A DNA stretch of 64,000 nucleotides from Streptomyces flavidovirens DSM 40150 (GCF_000429085.1 NZ_AUBE01000002.1:226824-290823), one strand, 5' to 3'. Numbered from the stretch's first letter, positions 32,856 through 41,220 are shown. A program made the numbers and translations. The notes: generated by a model from the sequence alone, not told the origin.

Positions 32856-33629
32856 GTGGACAAAGCCGCAGAAGCCCGTGAGTACCGCATGGAGGAGCTG
32901 GCCAGGAAGGCCGGCATCACCGCGCGCACCCTGCGCTTCTACCGCGAGCGCAAACTGCTGCCGCCACCCCGCCGCGAGGGCCGCATCGCCTGGTACGACG
33001 ACCGCCACCTCGCCCGGCTGCGCACCATCGCCGCCCTGCTGGAGCGCGGCCACACCCTGAACGGCATCGCGGACCTCGCCACCACCTTCGAGAGCGGCCG
33101 CGACGTCGGCGAGCTCTTCGGTCTCGGTGAGGACGCCGCCCCCGCCACCTGGACCGAGGAGACCCCGGTCCGCCTCACCCCCGAGGACCTGGCCGACTAT
33201 TTCGCGGGCGAGGTCACCACGGAGAACCTGGCCACCGCACTCGACCTCGGCTACCTGGCCATCGACGGCGAGGAGATCGTCCACATCAGCCGCCGCCTGC
33301 TGGACGTGTCGGCGGCCCTGGTGCGCGAGGGCGTCCCGCTGGCCGCCGTACTCCAGGCGGGCAGGGAGGTGCGGGAGCACACGACGGCCATGGCGGAGAT
33401 CTTCGCGACCATGGTCCGCAACCACCTGGGCGAGGAAGCGACGAGCGACGCCCCCACCGCGCCCGCCACCCCAGCCACCCCAGCCACTCCCGCCACCCCA
33501 GCCACCCCAGCCACTCCCGCCACCCCCGCCGCCGCCCTGGAACGCCTGCGCCCGCTCGCCAAGAGCGTCGTCGAGGCGGAACTCTCCATGGCCCTGGACC
33601 GCCTGGTCAGGGCCGAGAAGGACGCCTAA
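32856..33629 (+). CDS. MerR-family transcriptional regulator
   Basis: A 257-residue regulator with an N-terminal winged HTH (YRMEELARKAGITARTLRFY, then RLRTIAALLERGHTLNGI), a long helical effector domain and no obvious metal-binding cysteines. Residues about 204-226 are a Thr-Pro-Ala repeat encoded by a 27-bp tandem repeat. It is divergent from the BVMO-hydrolase-SDR operon and probably controls it. The stop overlaps the convergent xthA stop by 4 bp. Confidence 0.92.
   Translation: MDKAAEAREYRMEELARKAGITARTLRFYRERKLLPPPRREGRIAWYDDRHLARLRTIAALLERGHTLNGIADLATTFESGRDVGELFGLGEDAAPATWTEETPVRLTPEDLADYFAGEVTTENLATALDLGYLAIDGEEIVHISRRLLDVSAALVREGVPLAAVLQAGREVREHTTAMAEIFATMVRNHLGEEATSDAPTAPATPATPATPATPATPATPATPAAALERLRPLAKSVVEAELSMALDRLVRAEKDA
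33465..33530 (+). repeat. 27-bp higher-order tandem repeat in merR
   Basis: A 27-bp unit made of three 9-bp subunits (GCCACCCCA, GCCACCCCA, GCCACTCCC) is present at 33465-33491 and 33492-33518, with a partial third. It encodes Ala-Thr-Pro repeats. Confidence 0.9.
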
Positions 33630-34435
33630 CCCCCGAGCGGCTGCTCGAACACCGCTGTCACCGGAGCATGGTCCGACCAGCGCAGGTCATAGCTGGCCGC
33701 CCGCTCCACGTACGCCTTGACCGCCCGGCCCGCGAGACCCCGCGTCGCCACCGCGTAGTCGATGCGCCATCCCGAGTCATTGTCGAAGGCCTTCCCCCGG
33801 TACGACCACCAGGTGTACGGCCCGTCCTGGTCCGGATGCAGTGCGCGCACCACATCGACGTACTCCGCCTCCTCGAACACCCGCGTCAGCCAGGCCCGCT
33901 CCTCCGGCAGGAATCCGGAGGACTTCCGGTTGGCTTTCCAGTTCTTCAGATCGGCCTCCTGGTGGGCGATGTTCCAGTCGCCGCACACCAGCACCTCGCG
34001 CCCGTCCGCCGCCGCGCGCTCCTTCAGCCCCTTCAGGTACGGCAGGAACTCCCCCATGAACCGCAGCTTCTCGTCCTGCCGCTCCGTACCGACCTCACCG
34101 GAGGGCAGATACAGGCTGGCGACCGTGGCGCCGGGCAGGTCGGCCTCGACGTACCGCCCGCTCCCGTCGAACTCGGTACTGCCGAACCCGACCTGCACCC
34201 GCTCCGGCTCCCGCCGCGTGTAAAGCGAAACACCGGCCCGCCCCTTGGCCGCGGCCGGGGCGTGCACGGCGAACCAGCCCTCGGGGTCCCGGACCTCCTC
34301 CGGGAGCTGCTGCGGTTCGGCCCGTACCTCCTGGAGGCAGATCACATCGGCGGAGGTCCCGGCCAGCCACGGCACGAAGCCTTTCTTGGCGGCGGCGCGC
34401 AGGCCGTTAACATTCACGGAGGTCACAGTGAGCAT
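33626..34435 (-). CDS. xthA: exodeoxyribonuclease III
   Basis: A 269-residue AP endonuclease/3' exonuclease of the EEP fold. Motifs: SVNVNGLRAAAKKG, catalytic Glu in CLQEVRA, the CGDWNIAHQEADLKN loop (Asp/Asn), WRIDYAVATRG and catalytic His in RWSDHAPVTA. It acts in base-excision repair. The start is placed at ATG 34433-34435, with TATTGT 6 nt upstream and no ribosome site (leaderless candidate). Confidence 0.95.
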   Translation of the reverse strand: MLTVTSVNVNGLRAAAKKGFVPWLAGTSADVICLQEVRAEPQQLPEEVRDPEGWFAVHAPAAAKGRAGVSLYTRREPERVQVGFGSTEFDGSGRYVEADLPGATVASLYLPSGEVGTERQDEKLRFMGEFLPYLKGLKERAAADGREVLVCGDWNIAHQEADLKNWKANRKSSGFLPEERAWLTRVFEEAEYVDVVRALHPDQDGPYTWWSYRGKAFDNDSGWRIDYAVATRGLAGRAVKAYVERAASYDLRWSDHAPVTAVFEQPLGG

Positions 34436-34441
34436 CCCGGC

Positions 34442-34447
34442 ACAATA
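34442..34447 (-). promoter_or_regulatory. -10 element of xthA, leaderless candidate
   Basis: TATTGT on the minus strand, 6 nt (GCCGGG) before the ATG. Confidence 0.6.
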
Positions 34448-34487
34448 CAGACACCGAAGCCGCTCGCCGCAGCGCACCGCATAGAAG

Positions 34488-34493
34488 TACGCT
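34488..34493 (+). promoter_or_regulatory. -10 element of the GNAT gene, leaderless candidate
   Basis: TACGCT, 7 nt before the ATG at 34501; back-to-back with the xthA promoter. Confidence 0.6.
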
Positions 34494-34500
34494 CTTCCGC

Positions 34501-34983
34501 ATGCATATCCGCCCGCGCCCGTACAACCACCCCGACGCCGTCAAGCTCGAAGCCGAAGTGCAGCAGGAGTACATCGAGCGCTACAACGGCGACGGCGACA
34601 CGACGCCGCTCGACCCCGCCATGTTCCGGCCGCCGGGCGGCCTCTTCCTCATCGCGTACGACGACCAGGACCGCCCCGTCGCCACCGGCGCCTGGCGCAC
34701 CCAGGACGAGAACGGCGAGGGCTACTCGGACGGCGACGCCGAACTCAAGCGCATGTACGTCGTCCCCGCGTGCCGCGGCCTCGGCCTGGCCCGCCGCATC
34801 CTCGCCGCCCTGGAGGCAGACGCCCGCACGGCCGGCCGCAGCCGGATGGTCCTGGAGACGGGCACGCAACAGCCGGAGGCCATCAGCCTCTACACGTCGA
34901 GCGGTTACGCCCCGGCCAAGAAGTTCGGCCACTTCCGCGCGTACGAAGACAGCCGCTGCTTCGCCAAGCCACTGAAGCCGTGA
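34501..34983 (+). CDS. GNAT family N-acetyltransferase
   Basis: A 160-residue acetyltransferase with the acetyl-CoA P-loop region VVPACRGLGLARRILAALE (R-x-x-G-L-G-x-x type), strand DAELKRMYV before it and a late YTSSGYAPAKKFG segment. The substrate is unknown. The ATG at 34501 has no ribosome site. Convergent with tRNA-Ala. Confidence 0.88.
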   Translation: MHIRPRPYNHPDAVKLEAEVQQEYIERYNGDGDTTPLDPAMFRPPGGLFLIAYDDQDRPVATGAWRTQDENGEGYSDGDAELKRMYVVPACRGLGLARRILAALEADARTAGRSRMVLETGTQQPEAISLYTSSGYAPAKKFGHFRAYEDSRCFAKPLKP

Positions 34984-35083
34984 CGCACACCACGCGCACC
35001 ACGCCCACGACTCCCGCCGTGCCACAACCCACCGCGACCTGACAAGGTGACAGCCACGAATCGATCGCACCGCACAACGCCGA

Positions 35084-35117
35084 AGAACCCCTGCCGGGTT
35101 TCCCCGGCAGGGGTTCT
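35084..35117 (-). terminator. 15-bp stem hairpin after tRNA-Ala
   Basis: 35084-35098 pairs almost perfectly with 35103-35117 around a 4-nt loop, 9 nt from the tRNA 3' end. It may serve the convergent GNAT gene too. Confidence 0.85.
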
Positions 35118-35126
35118 GAGCTGCGG

Positions 35127-35200
35127 TGGACCTGTGGGGATTTGAACCCCAGACCCCCTCGATGCGAACGAGGTGCGCTACCAGACTGCGCCACAGGCCC
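35127..35200 (-). tRNA. tRNA-Ala (anticodon CGC)
   Basis: A 74-nt cloverleaf. Acceptor stem GGGCCTG/CAGGTCC with discriminator A; D-arm GCGC/GCGC; anticodon stem CCTCG/CGAGG with loop TTCGCAT (anticodon CGC, reading GCG); T-arm TGGGG/CCCCA with loop TTCAAAT. The CCA end is not encoded. Confidence 0.97.
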
Positions 35201-35261
35201 TTGCAACGAGTGAAACTTTAGCACCTCGATCGGGGTGCTCGGTAATCCGTTCCTTCGCAGG

Positions 35262-36386
35262 TCACTCGTTGGCCGCGCGCGGTCGGTCGCCTTCCTCGTA
35301 CTGGTCGAAGAGCGGCGTGCGGCCGTGGCCGCGGTCGCGCCGGGCGGGGTTCGCGGGGCGGCGGGCCGGGGCCGGTTCGGCGGCGGGCGGGGGGTCGGTG
35401 GCGGGGGTCGGCTCGGCGGTGCTGGAGCGGGCCGAGCTCCAGGTGCCCGGGTCGCCGAAGTCGACGCTGCCGGTGGCGCGCGGGGCGACGGGAGCGGTGA
35501 CGTACGTCGGCAGCGGGACCGGGACCGGGTCCCAGCTCTCGCCGCGGGCCGAACCCCGCTCACGCTCGCGCTGCTGGTCCACCCACTCCGCATGGTCGGT
35601 CTGCTCCACCAGCGCGCGGCGGCCCGCCTCCTGCGGCGAGACCGCGGGCGCCGGCTCGGGTTCGGGGCGTACGACAGGCTCCTCGTCCGGGTCTGCCGAG
35701 ACCGGCCGGCGGCCGGGGTGCGGGCGGCGCTCGCGCAGCCGCTGCGCCGCCGCTTCCGCCCTGCGCCGGTCCATGGTGAAGGCGAAGCGCCGCCGCTCGG
35801 TGGCCCGCAGATGCACGATGTACGTGCTCAGCAGTACGGCGGGGACGGCCGGCGCCCAGAGGAACCGGAGCCCGCCGACCGCCGCGACGATCGCGCCGAG
35901 GGTGAAGGCGAGGAAGAGGATCACAGTGGTGCGCCGACGGCGCGCGAGGACTTTCGAGCGCCGGGCGCGTTCGGCGGCGGCACTCGCGGTGCGCACGCGC
36001 CGTTCCTCGCGGACGCTCTCGCGGGCACTCTCGCGCGCGTCCTGCCGTGCATCCTGCCGCGCGTCCTGCCGTACGTCCTGCCGCGCAGCCGGGCGCTCCG
36101 TTTGCGTCGGGGGCACGGCGAAGGCCCGGACGTCCACGGAACTCAACCGGTCCGTGACGGCGTCCGGGTCCACGTCGGGCTCCGCCTCATCCGCGGCGCG
36201 CTCCCGCAGCTCCCTGGCATATCGGCGCTCCATTGCCGCCCGTCCGGACAGCAGCCGGATGGCGGTGCTGAAGCGTTCCGTCGGACGGGCTTCGTTGAGC
36301 TCGTCCTGCCTGCGGAGCCACATCGGCACCAAATAGGCGGCCCAGGCCCCGACGATGACTGCGTAAATCAGGCCGCTGCTGCTCAC
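35262..36386 (-). CDS. sepX: SepX/GLPR-like actinobacterial membrane protein of cell division
   Basis: A 374-residue protein. The N-terminal membrane segment (SGLIYAVIVGAWAAYLVPMW) is followed by a basic Arg-rich cytosolic region, two central helices (TTVILFLAFTLGAIVAAVGG and APAVPAVLLSTYIVHL) and a long Pro/Ala/acidic tail. The N-terminus with WLRRQDE matches the actinobacterial protein described as SepX in Streptomyces and GLPR (Glp receptor) in corynebacteria. The conserved neighbourhood (galU, moeA/glp, rimJ-like GNAT) supports this. The GTG at 36384-36386 is preceded at 7 nt by TACGGT. Identification rests on recalled synteny plus topology. Confidence 0.75.
   Translation of the reverse strand: MSSSGLIYAVIVGAWAAYLVPMWLRRQDELNEARPTERFSTAIRLLSGRAAMERRYARELRERAADEAEPDVDPDAVTDRLSSVDVRAFAVPPTQTERPAARQDVRQDARQDARQDARESARESVREERRVRTASAAAERARRSKVLARRRRTTVILFLAFTLGAIVAAVGGLRFLWAPAVPAVLLSTYIVHLRATERRRFAFTMDRRRAEAAAQRLRERRPHPGRRPVSADPDEEPVVRPEPEPAPAVSPQEAGRRALVEQTDHAEWVDQQRERERGSARGESWDPVPVPLPTYVTAPVAPRATGSVDFGDPGTWSSARSSTAEPTPATDPPPAAEPAPARRPANPARRDRGHGRTPLFDQYEEGDRPRAANE
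36037..36084 (-). repeat. 12-bp coding repeat in sepX
   Basis: Four units of GCGTCCTGCCGT type (36037, 36049, 36061, 36073) encode a run of Arg-Gln-Asp-Ala/Val repeats in the basic cytosolic part. Confidence 0.88.
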
Positions 36387-36393
36387 ACCCCAC

Positions 36394-36399
36394 ACCGTA
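36394..36399 (-). promoter_or_regulatory. -10 element of sepX, leaderless candidate
   Basis: TACGGT on the minus strand, 7 nt before the GTG start. Confidence 0.55.
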
Positions 36400-36549
36400 G
36401 AGGGGTTCGCGCAAGCCCATCCGCCAATTGAGCCGGTGTGTCGCACGATCTGGCTGATAACTCGAACTTTTTTGTTGCTGATCGGATCAACGAACCGCTT
36501 TGGGAGTTCCCTCGCGGTCAGTACGGCCCTTTAAATTCGAACACTTATC

Positions 36550-37146
36550 TCATTTATGTGAGGTGCCGGGTCGTGCCTGGTGCCAGCGGTTCAGCAGCCC
36601 CTCGGGCACTTCCTCAGCCGTCAGCGCGTAGACCAGATGGTCACGCCACCCACCGTCGATGTGAAGGTATCGGGGACGCAGCCCTTCCTCGCGGAATCCG
36701 AGCTTTTCCACGACCCTGCGACTGGGCGTGTTCTCGGGGCGAATACACACCTCGACGCGGTGCAGACCGACCGTACGGAAACAGTGGTCGACGGCGAGCG
36801 CGACCGCCGTCGGCATTACGCCGCGGCCCGCCACCTCCCGGTCCACCCAGTAACCGACGTGCCCCGAGCACATCGACCCCCAGGTGATCCCGGCGACCGT
36901 CAACTGGCCGACGAGCTGCCCCCGGTACTCGATGACGAAGGGCAGCATCCGCCCGGCGTTCGCCTCCGAGCGCAGGTGGCGGACCATCTGACGGTACGTG
37001 GGGCGCTGGGCCACCGGGCCCGCGGGCGCGGGCGGCGGGATCGTCGCCTCCCAGGGGCGCAGCCAGTCGCGGTTGCGCCGGTTCACCTCGCGCCAGGCCC
37101 GCTGGTCGCGCAGCCTTATCGGGCGGAGGGTGACATCGCCGTCCAC
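36550..37146 (-). CDS. GNAT N-acetyltransferase, RimJ-like
   Basis: At least 198 residues. Motifs: VTLRPIRLRDQRAWREVNRR, the CoA-binding VDREVAGRGVMPTAVALAVD, and LHRVEVCIRPENTPSRRVVEKL typical of RimJ/RimL-type N-terminal acetyltransferases. The coordinates use a GTG (37144-37146), but it has no ribosome site. A CTG at 37174-37176, overlapping the mogA stop as CTGA and preceded by GGGAG at 7 nt, would add ten residues (starting NVSSWPVEL after the initiator) and is probably the true start. The position between mogA and sepX is conserved in actinobacteria. Confidence 0.9.
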   Translation of the reverse strand: MDGDVTLRPIRLRDQRAWREVNRRNRDWLRPWEATIPPPAPAGPVAQRPTYRQMVRHLRSEANAGRMLPFVIEYRGQLVGQLTVAGITWGSMCSGHVGYWVDREVAGRGVMPTAVALAVDHCFRTVGLHRVEVCIRPENTPSRRVVEKLGFREEGLRPRYLHIDGGWRDHLVYALTAEEVPEGLLNRWHQARPGTSHK

Positions 37147-37172
37147 CAGCTCGACGGGCCAGGACGAGACGT

Positions 37173-37784
37173 TCAGCTCGGGCTCCCGGGTCGGGGGGAG
37201 CCGGATCCGGAACCGGGGTGGTCGCCGCCCCGGATCTGGTCCACCGCGTGGAGCACGAGGCGCTCCAGGACCGCGAGTCCGTCCCGCACGCCGCCCGTGG
37301 AGCCCGGCAGGTTCACGATCAGCGTCCGGCCCGCGACGCCCGCGAGGCCTCGGGAGAGCGCGGCGGTCGGGACCTTCGCGAGGCCCTCGGCGCGGATCGC
37401 CTCCGGGATGCCCGGAATGTCGTAATCGAGGACGCGGCGGGTGGCGTCGGGGGTGCGGTCGGTCGGTGAGATGCCGGTGCCGCCGGTGGTGAGGATGACG
37501 TCGTACGCGGCGGCGACCCCGGCGCGCAGGGCCTGCTCCACCGGGTCACCGTCGGGCACCACCTGCGGCCCCTCAACCTCGAAGCCCAGGCCGCGCAGGC
37601 CGTCGGCGAGGATCGGGCCGCCCCGGTCGGCGTAGATGCCGGCGGAGGCCCGGTTGGAGGCCGTCACCACCAGGGCGCGGCGTGGCGGCCGGGGTGCGGA
37701 CGCGTCCGGGGCGGGGGCGGCGGGCCCGGCGGCCGACTCGTGGCTGTGGCTGTACACCTCTCCGGCGCGGGGAGCGGGGCTCAT
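37173..37784 (-). CDS. mog: molybdopterin adenylyltransferase, MogA/MoaB family
   Basis: A 203-residue MoCF-domain protein: [20 protein letters not shown], then [20 protein letters not shown], the MPT-binding loop. The first 35 residues are a Pro/Ala/His-rich extension not needed for the fold. It adenylates molybdopterin before metal insertion. ATG overlaps moaC stop (ATGA). Confidence 0.92.
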   Translation of the reverse strand: MSPAPRAGEVYSHSHESAAGPAAPAPDASAPRPPRRALVVTASNRASAGIYADRGGPILADGLRGLGFEVEGPQVVPDGDPVEQALRAGVAAAYDVILTTGGTGISPTDRTPDATRRVLDYDIPGIPEAIRAEGLAKVPTAALSRGLAGVAGRTLIVNLPGSTGGVRDGLAVLERLVLHAVDQIRGGDHPGSGSGSPRPGSPS

Positions 37785-38260
37785 GCCCGGCTCCAGTCGC
37801 CGGACTTGCCGCCCGTCTTCTCCTCGACCCGTACGTCGGTGATGACCGCGGCCTTGTCGACCGCCTTCACCATGTCGATCACGGTGAGCGCGGCGACCGT
37901 GACGGCGGTCAGTGCCTCCATCTCGACGCCCGTACGGTCCGTCGTACGCACGGTCGCGGCGATCTCGACCGCGTCGTCGGCGACCGTGAGGTCGAGCTTC
38001 ACGCCGGACAGGGCGAGCGGGTGGCAGAGCGGGATCAGGTCGGGCGTGCGCTTCGCGCCCATGATGCCCGCGATGCGGGCGGTGGCGAGGGCGTCCCCCT
38101 TGGGGACCCCCTCGCCGCGCAGCAGCTCGACGACGCGCGGCGCGACGAGGACGCGTCCGGTGGCGCGCGCGGTGCGCGCGGTGACGTCCTTCTCCGAGAC
38201 GTCGACCATGCGGGCAGCTCCCGCCTCGTCGATGTGCGTGAGCCGTTCGTGCGTACTCAT
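37781..38260 (-). CDS. moaC: cyclic pyranopterin monophosphate synthase
   Basis: A 159-residue MoaC. Motifs: [49 protein letters not shown] (read in two pieces: [19 protein letters not shown] and DLIPLCHPL) and [11 protein letters not shown]. It converts the MoaA product to cPMP in molybdenum cofactor synthesis. The ATG at 38258-38260 has GGGAG about 11 nt upstream. Confidence 0.96.
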   Translation of the reverse strand: MSTHERLTHIDEAGAARMVDVSEKDVTARTARATGRVLVAPRVVELLRGEGVPKGDALATARIAGIMGAKRTPDLIPLCHPLALSGVKLDLTVADDAVEIAATVRTTDRTGVEMEALTAVTVAALTVIDMVKAVDKAAVITDVRVEEKTGGKSGDWSRA

Positions 38261-38322
38261 TACGTGTGGCGCTCCCGGTCAGGGCCTGTGAGACCTGACA
38301 CGGTACCCCCGCCGGGCCCCGG

Positions 38323-39624
38323 TCAGCCGAGCAGGACCACGTCGACCTCGGTGCCGGGCTCGACCTCGGTCGTGTCCTCCGGGACGGTGATGAGGGCGTC
38401 GGCGCGGGCGAGGGCCGCGATCAGATGCGATCCGGCGCCGCCCACAGGGGTGACGGTGCCCGACTCCTCGTCGTACGTACCGCGCAGGAACTGGCGCTTC
38501 CCGGACGGGGAGGAAAGGGGCTTGTCCGCGCTCAGGGCCGCGCGGACCAACGGACGGTGCACGTCCTTCAGGCCCATCAGCGCGCGGATCGCCGGGCGTA
38601 CGAAGAGCTCGAAGGAGACGTACGACGAGACCGGGTTGCCCGGCAGGGCGAGCAGCGGGGTGTGCTCGGGGCCGATGGAGCCGAAGCCCTGCGGCTTGCC
38701 GGGCTGCATGGCGAGCTTGCGGAAGTCGACGCCGCTGCCGGGCTCGTCCTCGCCGCCGACGGACGACAGTGCTTCCTTGACGACGTCGTACGCGCCGACG
38801 CTGACGCCACCGGTGGTGACGATCATGTCGGCGCGGATCAGCTGGTCCTCGATGGTGGCGCGCAGCGTTTCGGCGTCGTCGGTGACGGCGCCGACGCGGT
38901 AGGCGATGGCTCCGGCGTCGCGGGCGGCGGCGGTCAGCGCGAAGCTGTTGGAGTCGTAGATCTGGCCGGCCGCCAACGGCTCGCCGGGCTGGACGAGTTC
39001 GCTGCCGGTCGACAGGACGACGACGCGGGGGCGGGGCCTGACCTTGACGGTGGCGCGGCCGATGGCGGCGAGCAGGCCGATCTGGGGCGGGCCCAGGACC
39101 GTACCGGCCTCCAGGGCCAGGTCGCCGGCCTGGACGTCGCTGCCCCGCGCGCGGACATGTGCCCGCGCCTCGACGGGGCGGTGGACGCGGACCTCGCCGG
39201 ACGCGCCCTCGGGGGCGCCGCTCGCGGCGCGCATGGTGGCGGCCGGGCCGCCGCCCGTACCCCCGTCGGTCCACTCGACCGGGACGACGGCTTCGGCGCC
39301 GGGCGGCAGCGGGGCGCCGGTCATGATGCGGGCTGCCTCGCCGGGGCGGACGGTGAGCGTCCGGCCGCTGCCCGCCGCCACGTCACCGATGACGGTGAGG
39401 ACGGCGGGGAACTCCTCGCTGGCGCCCGCCACATCGCTCGTACGGACCGCGTAACCGTCCATCGAGCTGTTGTCGAAAGGCGGCAGGGCGATCTGGACCG
39501 TGATGTCCTCGACGAGGACACAGCCCTGCGCGTCGGGGAGTTGCAGCTCGATGGGCTCGAGCGGGCTCACCGCGGCGAGGATGTCCTCAAGGTGCTCGTC
39601 GACAGACCAGATCGTGCTGCTCAA
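38323..39624 (-). CDS. moeA: MoeA/gephyrin-like molybdopterin molybdotransferase (Glp)
   Basis: A 433-residue MoeA with domains III, I, II and IV in order: SVDEHLEDILAAVSPLEP start, MDGYAVRTSDV, IMTGAPLPPGAEAVVPVEWT, VVVLSTGSELVQPGEPLAAG, IVTTGGVSVGAYDVVKEAL and LALPGNPVSSYVSFELFV. It inserts molybdate into adenylated molybdopterin. The actinobacterial paralogue Glp instead links FtsZ/SepF to a membrane receptor; location next to sepX makes Glp plausible. The start is a TTG (39622-39624) overlapping the galU stop as TTGA, with GAGGAG upstream. Confidence 0.94.
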   Translation of the reverse strand: MSSTIWSVDEHLEDILAAVSPLEPIELQLPDAQGCVLVEDITVQIALPPFDNSSMDGYAVRTSDVAGASEEFPAVLTVIGDVAAGSGRTLTVRPGEAARIMTGAPLPPGAEAVVPVEWTDGGTGGGPAATMRAASGAPEGASGEVRVHRPVEARAHVRARGSDVQAGDLALEAGTVLGPPQIGLLAAIGRATVKVRPRPRVVVLSTGSELVQPGEPLAAGQIYDSNSFALTAAARDAGAIAYRVGAVTDDAETLRATIEDQLIRADMIVTTGGVSVGAYDVVKEALSSVGGEDEPGSGVDFRKLAMQPGKPQGFGSIGPEHTPLLALPGNPVSSYVSFELFVRPAIRALMGLKDVHRPLVRAALSADKPLSSPSGKRQFLRGTYDEESGTVTPVGGAGSHLIAALARADALITVPEDTTEVEPGTEVDVVLLG

Positions 39625-40532
39625 GGTGCCTGCATCTCCTCGGTCACATAACTGCGAAGCCAGGTCCGGAACTCCGGCCCCAGGTCTTCACGTTCGCACG
39701 CGAGTCTGACAATGGCACGCAGATAGTCGCCGCGGTCGCCGGTGTCATAGCGGCGGCCCTTGAAGACGACGCCGTGCACGGGGCCGCCCACCTTCTCGTC
39801 CTCGGCCAGGTGCTGGAGGGCGTCGGTGAGCTGGATCTCACCGCCACGGCCCGGCTCGGTCTTGCGCAGTATCTCGAAAACAGCCGGATCCAGCACATAG
39901 CGCCCGATGATGGCGTAATTGCTGGGCGCGTCGGCCGGCTCGGGCTTCTCCACCAGGCCGGTGACCCGTACGACATCGCCTTCGGCGGTCGGCTCGACGG
40001 CCGCCGAACCGTACATGTGGATCTGGGCGGGGTCGACCTCCATGAGGGCGATGACGCTGCCGCCGTACTGCCCCTGGATCTCGATCATCCGGGAGAGCAG
40101 GGGGTCGCGCGGGTCGATCAGGTCGTCACCGAGGAGTACGGCGAAGGGCTGGTCGCCGACGTGCGGCGCGGCGCACAGGACGGCGTGGCCGAGGCCCCTG
40201 GGGTCGCCCTGGCGGACGTAGTGCATGGTGGCGAGGTCGCTCGACTCCTGCACCCGGGCCAGCCGTTCGGCGTCACCCTTGCGGCCGAGGGCCGATTCCA
40301 GCTCGTAATTGCGGTCGAAATGGTCCTCAAGGGGACGCTTGTTGCGGCCGGTGACCATGAGGACGTCGGAGAGACCCGCGGTCACCGCCTCCTCGACCAC
40401 GTACTGGATGGCCGGCTTGTCGACGACAGGCAGCATCTCTTTTGGAGTGGCCTTTGTCGCCGGCAGGAACCTGGTGCCGAGGCCGGCGGCAGGGATGACA
40501 GCCTTGCTGATCCCGGAGTGCGACTGAGTCAT
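39621..40532 (-). CDS. galU: UTP--glucose-1-phosphate uridylyltransferase
   Basis: A 303-residue nucleotidyltransferase: VIPAAGLGTRFLPATKATPK with the GxGTRxxPxTK loop, KPAIQYVVEEAVTAG, VLLGDDL and VEKPEP. It makes UDP-glucose for glycans and cell-wall sugars. First gene of the galU-moeA-moaC-mogA-rimJ set; the ATG (40530-40532) has TATCGT 6 nt upstream, leaderless candidate. Confidence 0.96.
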   Translation of the reverse strand: MTQSHSGISKAVIPAAGLGTRFLPATKATPKEMLPVVDKPAIQYVVEEAVTAGLSDVLMVTGRNKRPLEDHFDRNYELESALGRKGDAERLARVQESSDLATMHYVRQGDPRGLGHAVLCAAPHVGDQPFAVLLGDDLIDPRDPLLSRMIEIQGQYGGSVIALMEVDPAQIHMYGSAAVEPTAEGDVVRVTGLVEKPEPADAPSNYAIIGRYVLDPAVFEILRKTEPGRGGEIQLTDALQHLAEDEKVGGPVHGVVFKGRRYDTGDRGDYLRAIVRLACEREDLGPEFRTWLRSYVTEEMQAP

Positions 40533-40538
40533 GGGCGA

Positions 40539-40544
40539 ACGATA
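40539..40544 (-). promoter_or_regulatory. -10 element of galU, leaderless candidate
   Basis: TATCGT on the minus strand, 6 nt (TCGCCC) before the ATG. Confidence 0.55.
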
Positions 40545-40615
40545 TCCGTTGCGTATGGGCGGAAGATTAGGCTCCGGTCAATAAATTCTCATACGAGGCG
40601 TTTTGTGGAGCCGCT

Positions 40616-41209
40616 GTGTTGTCTGACGAGCCTGACAAGGCCGGGTTGCGAGAAGAACTCCTCGGCATGAGGTCCCGGTTGACCAGGGATGACGTCGAGA
40701 AGGCCGGAACGGTTCTGGCCCGCAGGGCACTGGAGCTGCCGGAGCTCGCGGACGCCGGGACAGTCGCCGCGTACGTCTCCATCGGGAGTGAGCCCGGCAC
40801 CCGCGCGCTGCTCGACGCGCTGCGCGAGCGGGGCGTACGGGTGCTGCTTCCCGTGCTCCTGGCGGACAACGATCTGGACTGGGCCGAGTACGAGGGCGCC
40901 GAGCGGCTCGCGCGCGCCCGGCTCGGGCTGCTCGAACCGCAGGGCGCGCGGCTCGGCGTACAGGCCGTCCTGGAGGCCGACGCGGTGCTGCTGCCCGGCG
41001 TGGCGGTGGACGGGCGCGGGACGCGGCTCGGGCGGGGCGGCGGCTCGTACGACCGGGTGCTCGCCCGGCTGGAGGCGGCGGGCGCGCGGCCTCACCTGGT
41101 GGTGCTCCTGTACGACGAAGAGGTGGTCGCGCGGGTCCCGAGGGAACCGCACGACCACCCCGTGAGCGCCGTGGTGACGCCGGGCGGTGTCAGGCGCTTC
41201 ACGGCCTGA
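40616..41209 (+). CDS. 5-formyltetrahydrofolate cyclo-ligase
   Basis: A 197-residue ATP-dependent enzyme converting 5-formyl-THF to 5,10-methenyl-THF. Conserved elements are KAGLREELLGMRSRL at the N-terminus, the ATP-binding GRGGGSYDRVL loop and DAVLLPGVAVDGRGTRLG. GTG start with GGAG 6 nt upstream. It is divergent from galU and convergent with the penicillin acylase gene. Confidence 0.94.
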   Translation: MLSDEPDKAGLREELLGMRSRLTRDDVEKAGTVLARRALELPELADAGTVAAYVSIGSEPGTRALLDALRERGVRVLLPVLLADNDLDWAEYEGAERLARARLGLLEPQGARLGVQAVLEADAVLLPGVAVDGRGTRLGRGGGSYDRVLARLEAAGARPHLVVLLYDEEVVARVPREPHDHPVSAVVTPGGVRRFTA

Positions 41210-41220
41210 CACCCGCGCTG

